Source of the DNA: DATDIC01 sp963764525
GTDB taxonomy: Bacteria; Pseudomonadota; Alphaproteobacteria; Acetobacterales; Acetobacteraceae
NCBI GenBank assembly: GCA_963764525.1
Contig: CAVXTC010000005.1
Location: 124,001-188,000 of the forward strand
Direction: 5' to 3'
DNA: 64,000 bases
Shown here: positions 18,831-27,339 of the stretch, piece by piece
Layout of the letters: each line of letters opens with the position of its first letter
Position numbering within the stretch: position 1 is the stretch's first letter
Notes under the pieces: model-generated
The model's database searches: none
What the model saw: the letters and a program-made list of their open reading frames with translations, nothing else
Told to the model about the DNA's origin: nothing
Made by a program: the position numbers and the translations under genes

Positions 18831-19337
18831 ATGACCCTGCTTCCGCCCGAGCTGCTGGATGAAGCCGCCGCCCTGTTGCAGGCCTGCCGCGTGCGCGGCC
18901 TGAAGCTGGCCACCGCGGAAAGCTGCACCGGCGGGCTGATCGTTGCGGCGCTGACCGCGATTGCCGGCTCCTCCGACGTGGTGGAACGCGGGTTTGTCAC
19001 CTACTCGAACGAGGCCAAGTCCGAACTGGTCGGCGTGCCGGCCGCGCTGATCGCCGAGCACGGAGCGGTCAGCGAGCCGGTCGCCCGGGCGATGGCCGAA
19101 GGGGCGATTGATCATTCGCCGGCCGATATCGCGGTGTCAGTGACCGGCGTGGCCGGCCCGGGCGGCGGCTCGGCCGCCAAGCCGGTCGGGCTGGTATGGT
19201 TCGGCCTGGCCCGCCGAGGCGCCCCCACCATCTCCGAGCACCGCATCCTGCCCGGCGACCGCACCCAAATCCGGGCCGCCACCGTGCAACGTGCGTTCGC
19301 CCTGATCCGCGCCGCGCTTCCGGACGTTCACGGATGA
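18831..19337 (+). CDS. pncC: CinA C-terminal domain, nicotinamide-nucleotide amidase
   Basis: A 168-residue stand-alone PncC/CinA-C protein that deamidates NMN to NaMN in pyridine-nucleotide recycling. LKLATAESCTGGLIVAALTAIAGSS, RGFVTYSNEAKSELVGV, HGAVSEPVARAMAEGA and VSVTGVAGPGGGSAAKPVGLVWFGLA are the family signatures; the catalytic Ser is in ESCTGG. The ATG at 18831 matches the family length. No CinA N-terminal domain is present. Confidence 0.93.
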   Translation: MTLLPPELLDEAAALLQACRVRGLKLATAESCTGGLIVAALTAIAGSSDVVERGFVTYSNEAKSELVGVPAALIAEHGAVSEPVARAMAEGAIDHSPADIAVSVTGVAGPGGGSAAKPVGLVWFGLARRGAPTISEHRILPGDRTQIRAATVQRAFALIRAALPDVHG

Positions 19338-19423
19338 CCGGCGTGGCGACGCACCTTCACCTCTTCGGCTCCGCTGGCGAGGTGATCGCAATGTGTCCGG
19401 TTAACTTGATTCCGCTTTAGGCG

Positions 19424-20736
19424 ATGTCCCCGCTCGACCGTGTCGGCCTGGTCGCCATGCTGGCGACCCCGCTGATGCTGCTGCACGCGCCCAGCCTCGC
19501 CGAGGTCACCATCGGCATCACTGCCCTCTGCTTCCTCGCTCGCTCCGCATCGGCGCGTTCGTGGTCCTGGCTTAGCACCGGCTGGATGAAGCTTGCGCTG
19601 GCCTGGTGGGTCTGGGTGGTGCTTTGCTCACTACCCATCCCGGCGCTCGGACTGGGCCCCGGCGGGACACACTCCTTGATCGAGGCACTGGCGGTGCTCC
19701 GGTTCCTGCTGTTCGCCGCTGCGCTGGAGCACTGGGCGTTGCGCGACAGCCGGGCGCGCCGCTGGCTGTTCGCCGTCGTGGCCGCCGCTGCGGCCTGGAT
19801 CGCATTGGAATTGCTGCAGCAGTTCGCCACCGGGCGCAACCTGTTCGGCTGGCCGCGCGGCCGGGACGGGGAGCTGACCGGGCCATTCCGCAAGCCACGC
19901 GCCGGCCCGCCGCTGTCGCGCATCCTGTTCCCCGCTTTGGTGCCCGCTGCCGCGGCGCTGCTGGCGTGACCGGCGGATCACGGCCACGCTCGGCGCCTAC
20001 GCGCTGCTGCTGGCCGGTGTGCTGGTCATGGTGCTGATCGGCCAGCGGATGCCGCTGTTGCTGACCGGCCTCGGCCTGCTGGTGGTCGCCGGACTGCTGC
20101 CGCGGCTGCGCCCGGTGGTACTGGCTGCCGGAATTGCAGGGCTGACGCTGGTCGGCGCCTCGGCCGTGGTGTCGCCGCCCACCTATCATCGGCTGGTGCT
20201 GAAGTTCACCGCGCAGATCGAGGCATTCCCCACCAGCCCGTACGGCCAGCTCTATGCCAGGGCATGGCATATCGGGCTGGCGCGCCCGCTGGTCGGCCGC
20301 GGCTTCGACGGGTTCCGCACCGGCTGTCCGATGCCCCGGTATTTCGGTCCCAGCTTCGGTGACCAGCAGCCGGACGGCGGCGGATCGGCGATCTGCGCCG
20401 CCCATCCGCATAATTTCTACATTCAGGCGCTGACCGATGGCGGATTTCCGGGGCTGGCGCTGTTCTGCCGCCACCGCGCTGGCCTGGATGTTGCCGCTGG
20501 CGCGCGGATTATGGTACCGGCCGGCCCCGCTGCGTGTCGGCCTGTTCGCCGCGATGTTCATCCAGCTCTGGCCGATCGCCTCGACCAGCGACTTCGTCAA
20601 CATGCCGATGGGCGGCTGGTTCTTCCTGCTGCTCGGCTGGGGACTGGCCGAGGCGCGCTGGTCCGCGCCACCCGACCGATCGCTTGCCGAGGTGCTCCCG
20701 CGGCCTGTGATGGAGACCGAAGCTGCGCCGCACTGA
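19424..20736 (+). CDS. O-antigen ligase/polymerase-like membrane protein, two frameshifts
   Basis: Three frames join into a ~437-residue polytopic protein. Part 1 (19424 to ~19968) has TM segments from VGLVAMLATPLMLLH onward; part 2 (~19970 to 20465) has LLLAGVLVMVLIGQRMPLLLTGLGLL and the periplasmic loop with ARPLVGRGFDGFRTGCP and AAHPHNFYIQALTDGGFPGLALF; part 3 runs ATALAWMLPLARGL to the stop at 20736. The 'HPHNFYLQ...E.G..GL' signature is that of Wzy/WaaL-type ligases. Breaks near 19969 and 20465 are single-base. It starts a surface-polysaccharide block with GT9 and GT2. Confidence 0.75.
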
Positions 20737-21746
20737 GGGCCTCGTTGTCATCCAGCCTTTGCCGGGCATCGGCGACATGATCTGGCACCTGCCGCATATC
20801 CGCGCGCTGGCTGCGCATTGGGGGGGGCCGGTCACGCTGATCGCCAAGCCGCGCTCGGCCGCCGACCAGCTTTTCGCCGCCGAGCCGGCGGTCGGCGAGG
20901 TGCTGTGGATGGACCGCAACCCCGAACATCGCCGCGGCCGGCACGACGGGGCCGGGCTGCTGCGCCTGATCGCCGCGTTGCGGGCCCGGCGGTTCAGTCG
21001 CGCGGTGCTGTTGCACCACAGCCGCACGCTGGCCTTCGCCATGCTGGCGGCCGGCATCCCGGAGCGGTACGGGTACGGGGTCGGGGCGCAGCGGGCCTTC
21101 CTCAATCGCGCCGCCGGCCCTGCCATCGCCGGCGCTGCGGCTGCATCCCTACGCCCAGGCGACCGCCTGGCTGCAGGCCGCCGGGATCGAACTGGGTGAC
21201 CCGGACCCTCGGCTGCCGGTCGATCCGCGCGCCCGACGAGCCGTGCTGGACCGTCTGGGCGGCGTGCCGGGCCGACTGTTGGTGCTCGGCATCGGCAGTT
21301 CCGAGCCGTACAAGCAATGGGGTGTTGACCGCTTCACCGCGCTGGCCCTGGCGCTTGCGGCTTCCGGCTGGCCCTGCCTGGCACTTGCCGGTGGGTTGGC
21401 AGAGTCAGCCATGGCCGAGGCGATCCGCGTCCGCCTCGGCAGCGCTGCCGCCATCATTCCGGCGATTGCCTGGAGTTTGCCGGAATTGGCCGCGTTATGC
21501 GCCGAAGCGGCATTCTATGTGGGCAACGACACCGGGGTGATGAACCTGGCCGCGTCAGTCGGTATCCGCAGCTACGGCCTGTTCGGTGCCACACCGCCCT
21601 TCCATCACGCCAGCCGGATTGTCCCGGTGCTGCCGCCGGACGGGCCCTTGATGCCGGATGGCATGGCGCGGATCGCTCCCGATGCGGTGCTGGCCGCAAT
21701 CCGCGCCGATCGTGGGTCTGTGGGGCCGATCGGCGATCCCGCCTGA
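20723..21746 (+). CDS. Glycosyltransferase family 9 (heptosyltransferase-like), one frameshift
   Basis: Frames 20723-~21130 and ~21130-21746 combine into a ~340-residue GT9 protein. LVVIQPLPGIGDMIWHLPHIRALA is the N-terminal signature of LPS heptosyltransferases; LLVLGIGSSEPYKQWGVDRF and YVGNDTGVMNLAASVGIRSYGLFGATPPF form the C-terminal nucleotide-sugar site. No ATG is in frame at the start: the frame opens at 20711, and CTG 20723 or TTG 20759 are the available starts. The gene overlaps the end of the ligase frame, suggesting translational coupling. The break near 21130 resembles the other single-base errors. Confidence 0.78.
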
Positions 21747-21776
21747 CCGTGCCAGCCGGCGTTCAGGCGGCCGCGT

Positions 21777-22034
21777 TCAGGCGTGATGGAAATGTTCGCG
21801 CGACAATCGGGCAAGCAAACCCGGCGCCGCGCCCCTGAACCGCATCACCAGGATCCCGCAGCCGGCGCCCATTGCGAACAGTCCCGCATAGCCCGGGCAC
21901 GCAATCGAAACCAACACTACGGCGATCACTGCGTGCGTCGCGGCGAAAACGCCGGCGCGCGCCGTTCGTGCGAACGGCGCATACCACCGCGTGCGAACGC
22001 GGAGGTCCGCTTCCACGATGCGCGGAACACTCAA
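21777..22034 (-). CDS. Small membrane protein coupled to the GT2 gene
   Basis: An 85-residue frame starts with TTG at 22034, overlapping the GT2 stop (TTGA). It begins SVPRIVEADLRVRTRWYAPFA and contains a hydrophobic double span GVFAATHAVIAVVLVSIACP / AGLFAMGAGCGILVMRF, ending LLARLSREHFHHA. No family is recognised. Overlap and hydrophobicity favour a real membrane partner of the transferase, but a different frame across the same DNA is also open. Confidence 0.45.
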   Translation of the reverse strand: MSVPRIVEADLRVRTRWYAPFARTARAGVFAATHAVIAVVLVSIACPGYAGLFAMGAGCGILVMRFRGAAPGLLARLSREHFHHA

Positions 22035-23051
22035 CTCGCCGCGCCGCCCGCCCCCGGCTCCGCCGGCAGCACCCGTTCCACCAGATACAGTGGGCGGCCC
22101 TTCGTCTCGTTGAACACCCGCCCGAGATATTCGCCGATCACCCCCAGCGTCATGAGCTGCGCGCTGCCGAGGAACAGCACCACCGCCATCAGGCTCGGGT
22201 AGCCGGCCACCGGATTGCCCCACACCAGCGTGCGCACCACCACTTCCAGCAGATACAGCGCGGCACCGGCGGCGGTCAGCAGGCCCAGGTAGGTCGCCAT
22301 TCGCAACGGCATCACGGTATGGCTGGTGATGCCCTCGATCGCGAGGTTCCACAGCTTCCAGTAGTTCCATTTGGTGCGTCCGGCGAGCCGCGGCGCGCGG
22401 TCGTAGAGCACCGCCTGGCTGGGGAAGCCGACCCAGGCGAACAATCCCTTCATGAACCGGTGCTGCTCGCGCAATTCGCCCAGGGCATCGACCACCCGGC
22501 GGCTCATCAGCCGGAAGTCGCCCACATCGGGCGGGATCGACACCCGGCCGGCGCGCCGCATCACCCGGTAGAACCCGGCCGCGGTCGCCCGTTTCAGCCA
22601 GCTTTCCCCGGCCCGCGCCCGGCGCTGCGCATAGACCATGTCGATGCCCTGGCGCCACACCGCGACCAGCTCCGCGATCAGCTCCGGCGGGTCCTGAAGG
22701 TCGGCATCGATCACCACCACCGCGTCGCCCCGCGCGTGGTCCAAACCCGCCGTGAGTGGCGATCTCCTTGCCGAAATTGCGTGACAGGTTCACCACGCCG
22801 ACGCGCGGATCCGCCCGGCGCAAGGTCTGCAGCAGCGCCAGGGTGCCGTCACTGCTGCCATCGTTGACGAAGATGATTTCGGCCGGCACGCCGATGCGAT
22901 CGAGCACCGCGGACAACCGGACGTGCAGCGCTGGCAGAACCTCCTGCTCGTTATGGCAGGGCACCACGATGGACAGGACGGGCAGCACGGCAAAGGGCGC
23001 CGGCAGCGCAGAGCAGGCGAGCGAGGCGGAATCGGCTGTAACGTAGGTCAT
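22031..23051 (-). CDS. Membrane glycosyltransferase family 2 (ArnC/GtrB-like), one frameshift
   Basis: Two frames rebuild a ~339-residue polyprenyl-phosphate glycosyltransferase. N-terminal part: LSIVVPCHNEQEVLP, IIFVNDGSSDGTL, VVNLSRNFGKEIATHGG; after a one-base break near 22746: GDAVVVIDADLQDPPELI (DXD metal site), VYAQRRARAGESW, DVGDFRLMSRRVV, KWNYWKLWNLAIEGI. Two C-terminal TM helices (YLGLLTAAGAALYLLEVVV and YPSLMAVVLFLGSAQLMTLGVIGEYLGR) complete the GtrB/ArnC fold. Removing one T before GGACCACGC would restore the frame. It likely makes an undecaprenyl-linked sugar for envelope glycan decoration. Confidence 0.88.
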
Positions 23052-23390
23052 GACGGATCGCCGGGCGGCATGGCCTTGCCTACCCCGGCGGCATGACCGT
23101 CCGGTTAATCCGCTGCCGGGCTAGCGGGCCGATGATATACGTTGCCCGCGGCAGCGAGGCCTCGGGCCGGCCGTTGCCGCTAAAATCCGCTGCTTTCGGG
23201 CGCCCAAAGCGCCTGGCCTCGATCGTTATTCCGGCGAGAAGCGGGAATCCGAGCCCCCAGGGGGTCATACCAGCCGCCGAAAGGGCAACTCACCGCGTAA
23301 TGCCCGCGATGGCGGCGCGGGAGAGTCGGTCATTCGATGTAGCCGCACTAAATCCCCATCCCTTCCCCTCCCACAAGGGGGAGGAGGGCG
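23052..23390. other. Intergenic stretch with small palindromes, no gene seen
   Basis: Between the GT2 start and the DUF1328 stop no open frame has coding character. The stretch holds short repeat-like pieces: ATTCCGGCGAGAAGCGGGAAT near 23226-23246 and a CTCCC...GGGAG hairpin (about 23365-23388) next to the DUF1328 stop that may end its transcript. The divergent GT2 promoter should also lie here; no clear -35/-10 pair was seen. Confidence 0.5.
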
Positions 23391-23564
23391 TCAGAATATC
23401 GATCGTCCGGCCGCCAGCCCCATGACCAGAAACACCAGGAAGATCACCAGGAACAGGAAGAACAGAATTTTCGCAATCCCAGCCGCCGTGGCGGCGATTC
23501 CGCCGAAGCCGAAGACCGCCGCGATAATGGCGATGATGAGGAACAGCAGCGCCCATCTGAGCAT
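23391..23564 (-). CDS. DUF1328 small membrane protein (YtjA family)
   Basis: A 57-residue protein of two hydrophobic helices: MLRWALLFLIIAIIAAVFGFGGIAATAAGIAKILFFLFLVIFLVFLVMGLAAGRSIF pattern, with the FGFGGIA turn diagnostic of DUF1328. The start at 23564 has AGGAG at the right distance (AGGAGAGTATGCAC); an ATG at 23570 is too close to it. Function is unknown; homologues are often stress-induced. Confidence 0.9.
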   Translation of the reverse strand: MLRWALLFLIIAIIAAVFGFGGIAATAAGIAKILFFLFLVIFLVFLVMGLAAGRSIF

Positions 23565-23588
23565 GTGCATACTCTCCTGACCGAGAGG

Positions 23589-23615
23589 AACGATCGAAGC
23601 CGAAAGAACGGTTCC
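23589..23615 (-). promoter_or_regulatory. Candidate EcfG-type general-stress promoter
   Basis: On the minus strand GGAACC (23615-23610) is followed after 17 bases by CGTT (23592-23589), 25 bp upstream of the DUF1328 start. This resembles the GGAAC-N16/17-CGTT promoters read by EcfG sigma factors in alphaproteobacteria. The segment is partly symmetric, so a near-match could be chance. Confidence 0.35.
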
Positions 23616-23677
23616 CCCGCGGCCCGGTTCGCAGCGCCAACAAGGAGTTGACCGCCTCATCGCGATCTGGTGAGCGG

Positions 23678-26600
23678 TCAGCGGAAATCGCGCGTGGGCA
23701 CCCGGATACCGCTGGGACGCGGATCGTGGGTATCGCGCGGCACCGCCGCCTCATTTTGCCCGAGCCGGCGCAATTGCTCCGACAAATCGGTCAGTTGCTC
23801 CGCCACCACATGGATCACGATGCCCTCCCGCTGCACGCGGCCGCGGCAGGCGATCATGCCGGCGGTCAGGATCAACCGGCGTTGCCGCTCAAACACGCTG
23901 GGCCAGATGATCAGATTGGCCATCCCGGTCTCGTCCTCGATGCTGACGAACAGCACCCCGCGCGCCGAGCCCGGCCGCTGGCGGACCAGCACGATGCCGG
24001 GCACCGTCACCCGCCGTCCATCGCGAATATTGGCCAGATCGCCGCAGGCGATCATGCCGGCGCGGGCAAAATCATCGCGCAGGAAAGCCGCCGGATGCCG
24101 CCGCAGCGACAGGCCGATGCTGCGATAGTCCTCCACCACCTCGCGCGCATCGGTCATTGGTGGCAGAGCCACGCCGGGTTCGATCGGCTCCGGCTGGCGT
24201 TCGGCCGCCGCGAACAGCGGCAGCGGGGGCGCCAGTCCTCTGGTGGCCCAGAGCGCGGTGCGCCGGTCGATCCCCAATGAGCAAAATGCGTCGGCCTCAG
24301 CCAGCCGTTCCAGTGCTGTCCGGGGGGGGCCGGCGCGTTGAAACAGATTGTTGACGCTGGTGAACGCGGCCCCGCCACGTGCTGCCACGATTTGCGCGCC
24401 ATGCTCGTTGGCAAGGCCCTTCGCCATCCGCAGCCCGAGACGAAGGGCCAGACCCACCTCTCCGGCCCCGCGGGGGAGCTCGGTGTGCACTCCCCGGACT
24501 TGATCCGGGGGACAGCGGGTGAGGGCACGTCGCGCGAGACCCCCATCCGGCAAGCTTCGCTTGCCGATCTCTCCCGCAAGCGGCAGAGGTGAAAACTCAA
24601 GCGTGCAATCCCAGCGCGACGCATTCACGCAAACCGGCCGCACTTCGATCCCATGGTCGCGCGCGTCACGCACGATCTGCGCCGGTGCGTAGAACCCCAT
24701 TGGCTGGCTGTTCAGCAGCGCGCAGGCGAACACCGCCGGGTAATGGCACTTCATCCAGGACGAAGCATAGGCAATCAGCGCGAACGAGGCCGCGTGGCTT
24801 TCCGGGAACCCATAGGACCCGAACCCCTCGATCTGCGAGAAGGTCTTCGCCGCGAACTCCGGCGTATATCCCCACGCCACCATGCCATTGATCAGTTTGT
24901 CCTTGAAATGGCTTACCCCGCCGGTGAATTTGAACGTCGCCATGCTGCGGCGGAGCGCATCCGCCTCACCGGCGGTGAAGCCGGCGCAGGCGATCGCCAC
25001 CTGCATCGCCTGCTCCTGGAACAACGGCACTCCCAGCGTCTTGCCGAGCACGCGTTCGAGCTCCGGCGTCGGATACTCGACCGGCTCCTTGCCTTCGCGC
25101 CGGCGCAGGTACGGATGCACCATGTCGCCCTGGATCGGCCCCGGACGGACGATCGCCACCTCAATCACCAGGTCATAGAATCGGGTCGGTTTCAGCCGTG
25201 GCAGCATCGACATCTGCGCCCGCGATTCGATCTGGAACACGCCCAGCGTGTCGGCCCGCCGGATCATCTCGAACGTGGCCGGGTCCTCGGCCGGGATGCT
25301 CGCCAGATCGAGGCGCGAACCATGATGTTCCTCCAGCAGGTCGAACGCCCGGCGCATGCACCCCAGCATCCCGAGGCCCAGCACATCGACCTTCATGAAA
25401 CGCAGCGCGTCGATGTCGTCCTTGTCCCACTCGATCACCTGGCGGTTCACCATTGCCGCCGGCTCTATGGGCACCAGTTCGTCCAGCCGGTCCTGGGTCA
25501 GCACGAAGCCGCCGGGATGCTGCGAAAGATGGCGGGGAAAGCCCATCAGCGTGCGCGACAATTCAAGCGTCAGCGCCAGACGGTGATCCTCCAGATTGAG
25601 GTTCAGTTCGGCGGCATGCTCCGGCTCGATCTCCTCATCGGACCAAGCCCAGACCTGGGCCGCCAAGGCGGCGGTGACGTCCTCGGTGAGGCCCATTGCC
25701 TTGCCCACGTCACGCACCGCGCCGCGGGCCCGGTAGCGGATCACGGTGGCGCACAGCGCGGCGCGGTCGCGTCCATAGGTGTCGTACACCCACTGGATCA
25801 CTTCCTCGCGCCGCTCATGCTCGAAATCGACGTCGATATCGGGAGGCTCACGGCGCTCGGCGCTGATGAAACGCTCAAACAGCAGGCCGGACCGGGTGGG
25901 ATCGATCGAGGTAATGCCGAGCACATAGCACACCGCGCTGTTGGCGGCACTGCCGCGGCCCTGGCAGAGGATGCCCTTGGACCGGGCGAAACGGACGATG
26001 CTGTTGACCGTCAGGAAATACGGCGCATAGGCCAGTTCATCGATCAGCCGCAGTTCGTGGCGGAGCTGAGCAGCCACAGCGGCCGGCATACGATCGGGGT
26101 ACCGACGTGCCGCCCCCTCCCAGGTCAGCCGTTCCAGCGTCTGCTGCGGGGTCAGCGATGGGTCTTCCACCTCGCTCGGGTACTGATAGCGCAGTTCGTT
26201 CAACGAGAACGGGCAGCGGGCGATGATCTCCAATGTGCGGGCGACGGCATCGGGGTGGCCGGCGAACCGCCGGGCCATCTCGGCCGGCGATTTCAGGTGC
26301 CGGTCGGCGAAGCGTTCGCGGCGGAACCCGGCGGCATCGATGGTGCAGCCCTCGCGGATGCAGGTCAGCACGTCCTGCAGGATGCGACGCTGTGGCACAT
26401 GATACAGCACATCGCCGGTCGCCACGGTGGCGACGCGGCACTGCCGGGCCAACCGCGCCAGGCGTTCCAGCCGCACCGCATCGCCCGGCCGGCGATGCAG
26501 GGTCAGTGCGAGATAGGCGCTGTCGCCGAAAATGTCGCGCAGGCGGGTGAGATGGCTTGCCGTCACCTCTCCCGCTTGCCGGAGAGAGCCTGCCCCGGAC

Positions 26601-27217
26601 TTGATCCGGGGTCGCCGCGCAACAGCGCGGCGAACGAGGGGCTTGGTGATAGCATGCAATTCGGTCACATCGCCGGGTACCGACTCCACACCTTTGGAAA
26701 ATGCTGCTGAATCCCTGGCATTTGAATCCCTGGCATTTTCCAATCCTGAGGCGGCACCCTCACCCACCGCGCTGCCGCGCGGCGACCTATCCCGCGCGCG
26801 GGAGAGGTGGGGGGTCGGGTGGAATGGCGGTCCAGTTCCATCCGAAACCAACACGCCCAGCAGCCCTTCCGCATGTGCGGCGATATCGTCCCAGCCGAGC
26901 TCGCACGCTCCCTTGCCGGCGCGCGACTTGCCTGTCGTGAGCAGCCGGGTGAGCCGGGCATAAGCTGGCCGGTCGGTCGGATAGACCAGCACCGAATCCC
27001 CATCCGACAGATCGATCCGGCAGCCGACCACCAGCCGCACGCCGGTATCCACGGCGCGTTGGTGCGCACGCACGATGCCGGCCAGCGAATTGCGATCGGT
27101 GATGCCCAACGCCGGCAAGCCGAGTGTCGCAGCCTGGGCGAACAGTTCCTCGATATGCGAGGCACCACGCAAGAAGGAATAGTTCGTGGTGACCTGAAGC
27201 TCGGCGTAGCCCGACAT
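23678..27217 (-). CDS. dnaE2: Error-prone DNA polymerase III alpha, DnaE2, with two in-frame repeat insertions
   Basis: This 1179-residue C-family polymerase does SOS mutagenic translesion synthesis with ImuA and ImuB. It begins MSGYAELQVTTNYSFLRGASH (PHP domain), has the polymerase core CQGRGSAANSAVCYVLGIT and PDIDVDFEHERREEVIQ (catalytic Asp), LSQHPGGFVLTQDRLDE, FQIESRAQMSMLPRLKP, and an OB-fold near the C-terminus (VTVPGIVLVRQRPGSARGVLFVSIEDETG). Two stretches have no family counterpart: about residues 128-220 (DNA ~26560-26836) and a ~45-residue block before ALRLGLRMAKGLA (~24455-24590). Both carry repeat DNA including the same 19-mer. The frame is intact throughout. The start is at 27217, with a palindrome just upstream. 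Confidence 0.95.
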   Translation of the reverse strand: MSGYAELQVTTNYSFLRGASHIEELFAQAATLGLPALGITDRNSLAGIVRAHQRAVDTGVRLVVGCRIDLSDGDSVLVYPTDRPAYARLTRLLTTGKSRAGKGACELGWDDIAAHAEGLLGVLVSDGTGPPFHPTPHLSRARDRSPRGSAVGEGAASGLENARDSNARDSAAFSKGVESVPGDVTELHAITKPLVRRAVARRPRIKSGAGSLRQAGEVTASHLTRLRDIFGDSAYLALTLHRRPGDAVRLERLARLARQCRVATVATGDVLYHVPQRRILQDVLTCIREGCTIDAAGFRRERFADRHLKSPAEMARRFAGHPDAVARTLEIIARCPFSLNELRYQYPSEVEDPSLTPQQTLERLTWEGAARRYPDRMPAAVAAQLRHELRLIDELAYAPYFLTVNSIVRFARSKGILCQGRGSAANSAVCYVLGITSIDPTRSGLLFERFISAERREPPDIDVDFEHERREEVIQWVYDTYGRDRAALCATVIRYRARGAVRDVGKAMGLTEDVTAALAAQVWAWSDEEIEPEHAAELNLNLEDHRLALTLELSRTLMGFPRHLSQHPGGFVLTQDRLDELVPIEPAAMVNRQVIEWDKDDIDALRFMKVDVLGLGMLGCMRRAFDLLEEHHGSRLDLASIPAEDPATFEMIRRADTLGVFQIESRAQMSMLPRLKPTRFYDLVIEVAIVRPGPIQGDMVHPYLRRREGKEPVEYPTPELERVLGKTLGVPLFQEQAMQVAIACAGFTAGEADALRRSMATFKFTGGVSHFKDKLINGMVAWGYTPEFAAKTFSQIEGFGSYGFPESHAASFALIAYASSWMKCHYPAVFACALLNSQPMGFYAPAQIVRDARDHGIEVRPVCVNASRWDCTLEFSPLPLAGEIGKRSLPDGGLARRALTRCPPDQVRGVHTELPRGAGEVGLALRLGLRMAKGLANEHGAQIVAARGGAAFTSVNNLFQRAGPPRTALERLAEADAFCSLGIDRRTALWATRGLAPPLPLFAAAERQPEPIEPGVALPPMTDAREVVEDYRSIGLSLRRHPAAFLRDDFARAGMIACGDLANIRDGRRVTVPGIVLVRQRPGSARGVLFVSIEDETGMANLIIWPSVFERQRRLILTAGMIACRGRVQREGIVIHVVAEQLTDLSEQLRRLGQNEAAVPRDTHDPRPSGIRVPTRDFR
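24455..24590. repeat. Repeat element inserted in frame in dnaE2 (site 2)
   Basis: The DNA between the CDCTLE-type core and ALRLGLRM carries CTCTCC/GGAGAG-type ends, AAGCTTCGCTTGCCG hairpin sequence and the 19-mer CCCCGGACTTGATCCGGGG at 24492-24510. It encodes PLPLAGEIGKRSLPDGGL and onward, which is not polymerase sequence. Length ~135 bp, a multiple of three. Confidence 0.7.
26560..26836. repeat. Repeat element inserted in frame in dnaE2 (site 1)
   Basis: It adds about 90 residues between the PHP domain (EGLLGVLVSDG) and LTRLRDIFGD. It contains the 19-mer CCCCGGACTTGATCCGGGG (26593-26611, same orientation as site 2), CTCTCCCGC ends, and a short tandem repeat of AATCCCTGGCATTT near 26706-26745 that encodes repeated ARDSN/ARDSA. 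Confidence 0.7.
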
Positions 27218-27219
27218 GA

Positions 27220-27237
27220 GTGATTTCACAATCACTG
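27220..27237. promoter_or_regulatory. 18-bp palindrome immediately upstream of dnaE2
   Basis: AGTGATTTCACAATCACT is a perfect 7-bp inverted repeat with a 4-nt centre, ending 3 bp before the dnaE2 ATG. It could be an operator or an RNA hairpin covering the ribosome-binding region. No GTTC-N7-GTTC LexA box was found in this spacer. Confidence 0.5.
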
Positions 27238-27339
27238 ATCGGCTTGCCTGATCGGCGGTGCTTCGTTAGGAACTGCGGTCACGCACCGCCCGCCGAACGC
27301 ACATACCAGGGAGTTCGGCCGCATGGGGAATTCGGACGC

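Noticed and set aside
24653..26710. A 685-codon plus-strand open frame
   Set aside because: It is antisense to dnaE2, Arg/His/Gln-rich with no domain pattern, and exists because of GC-rich third positions.
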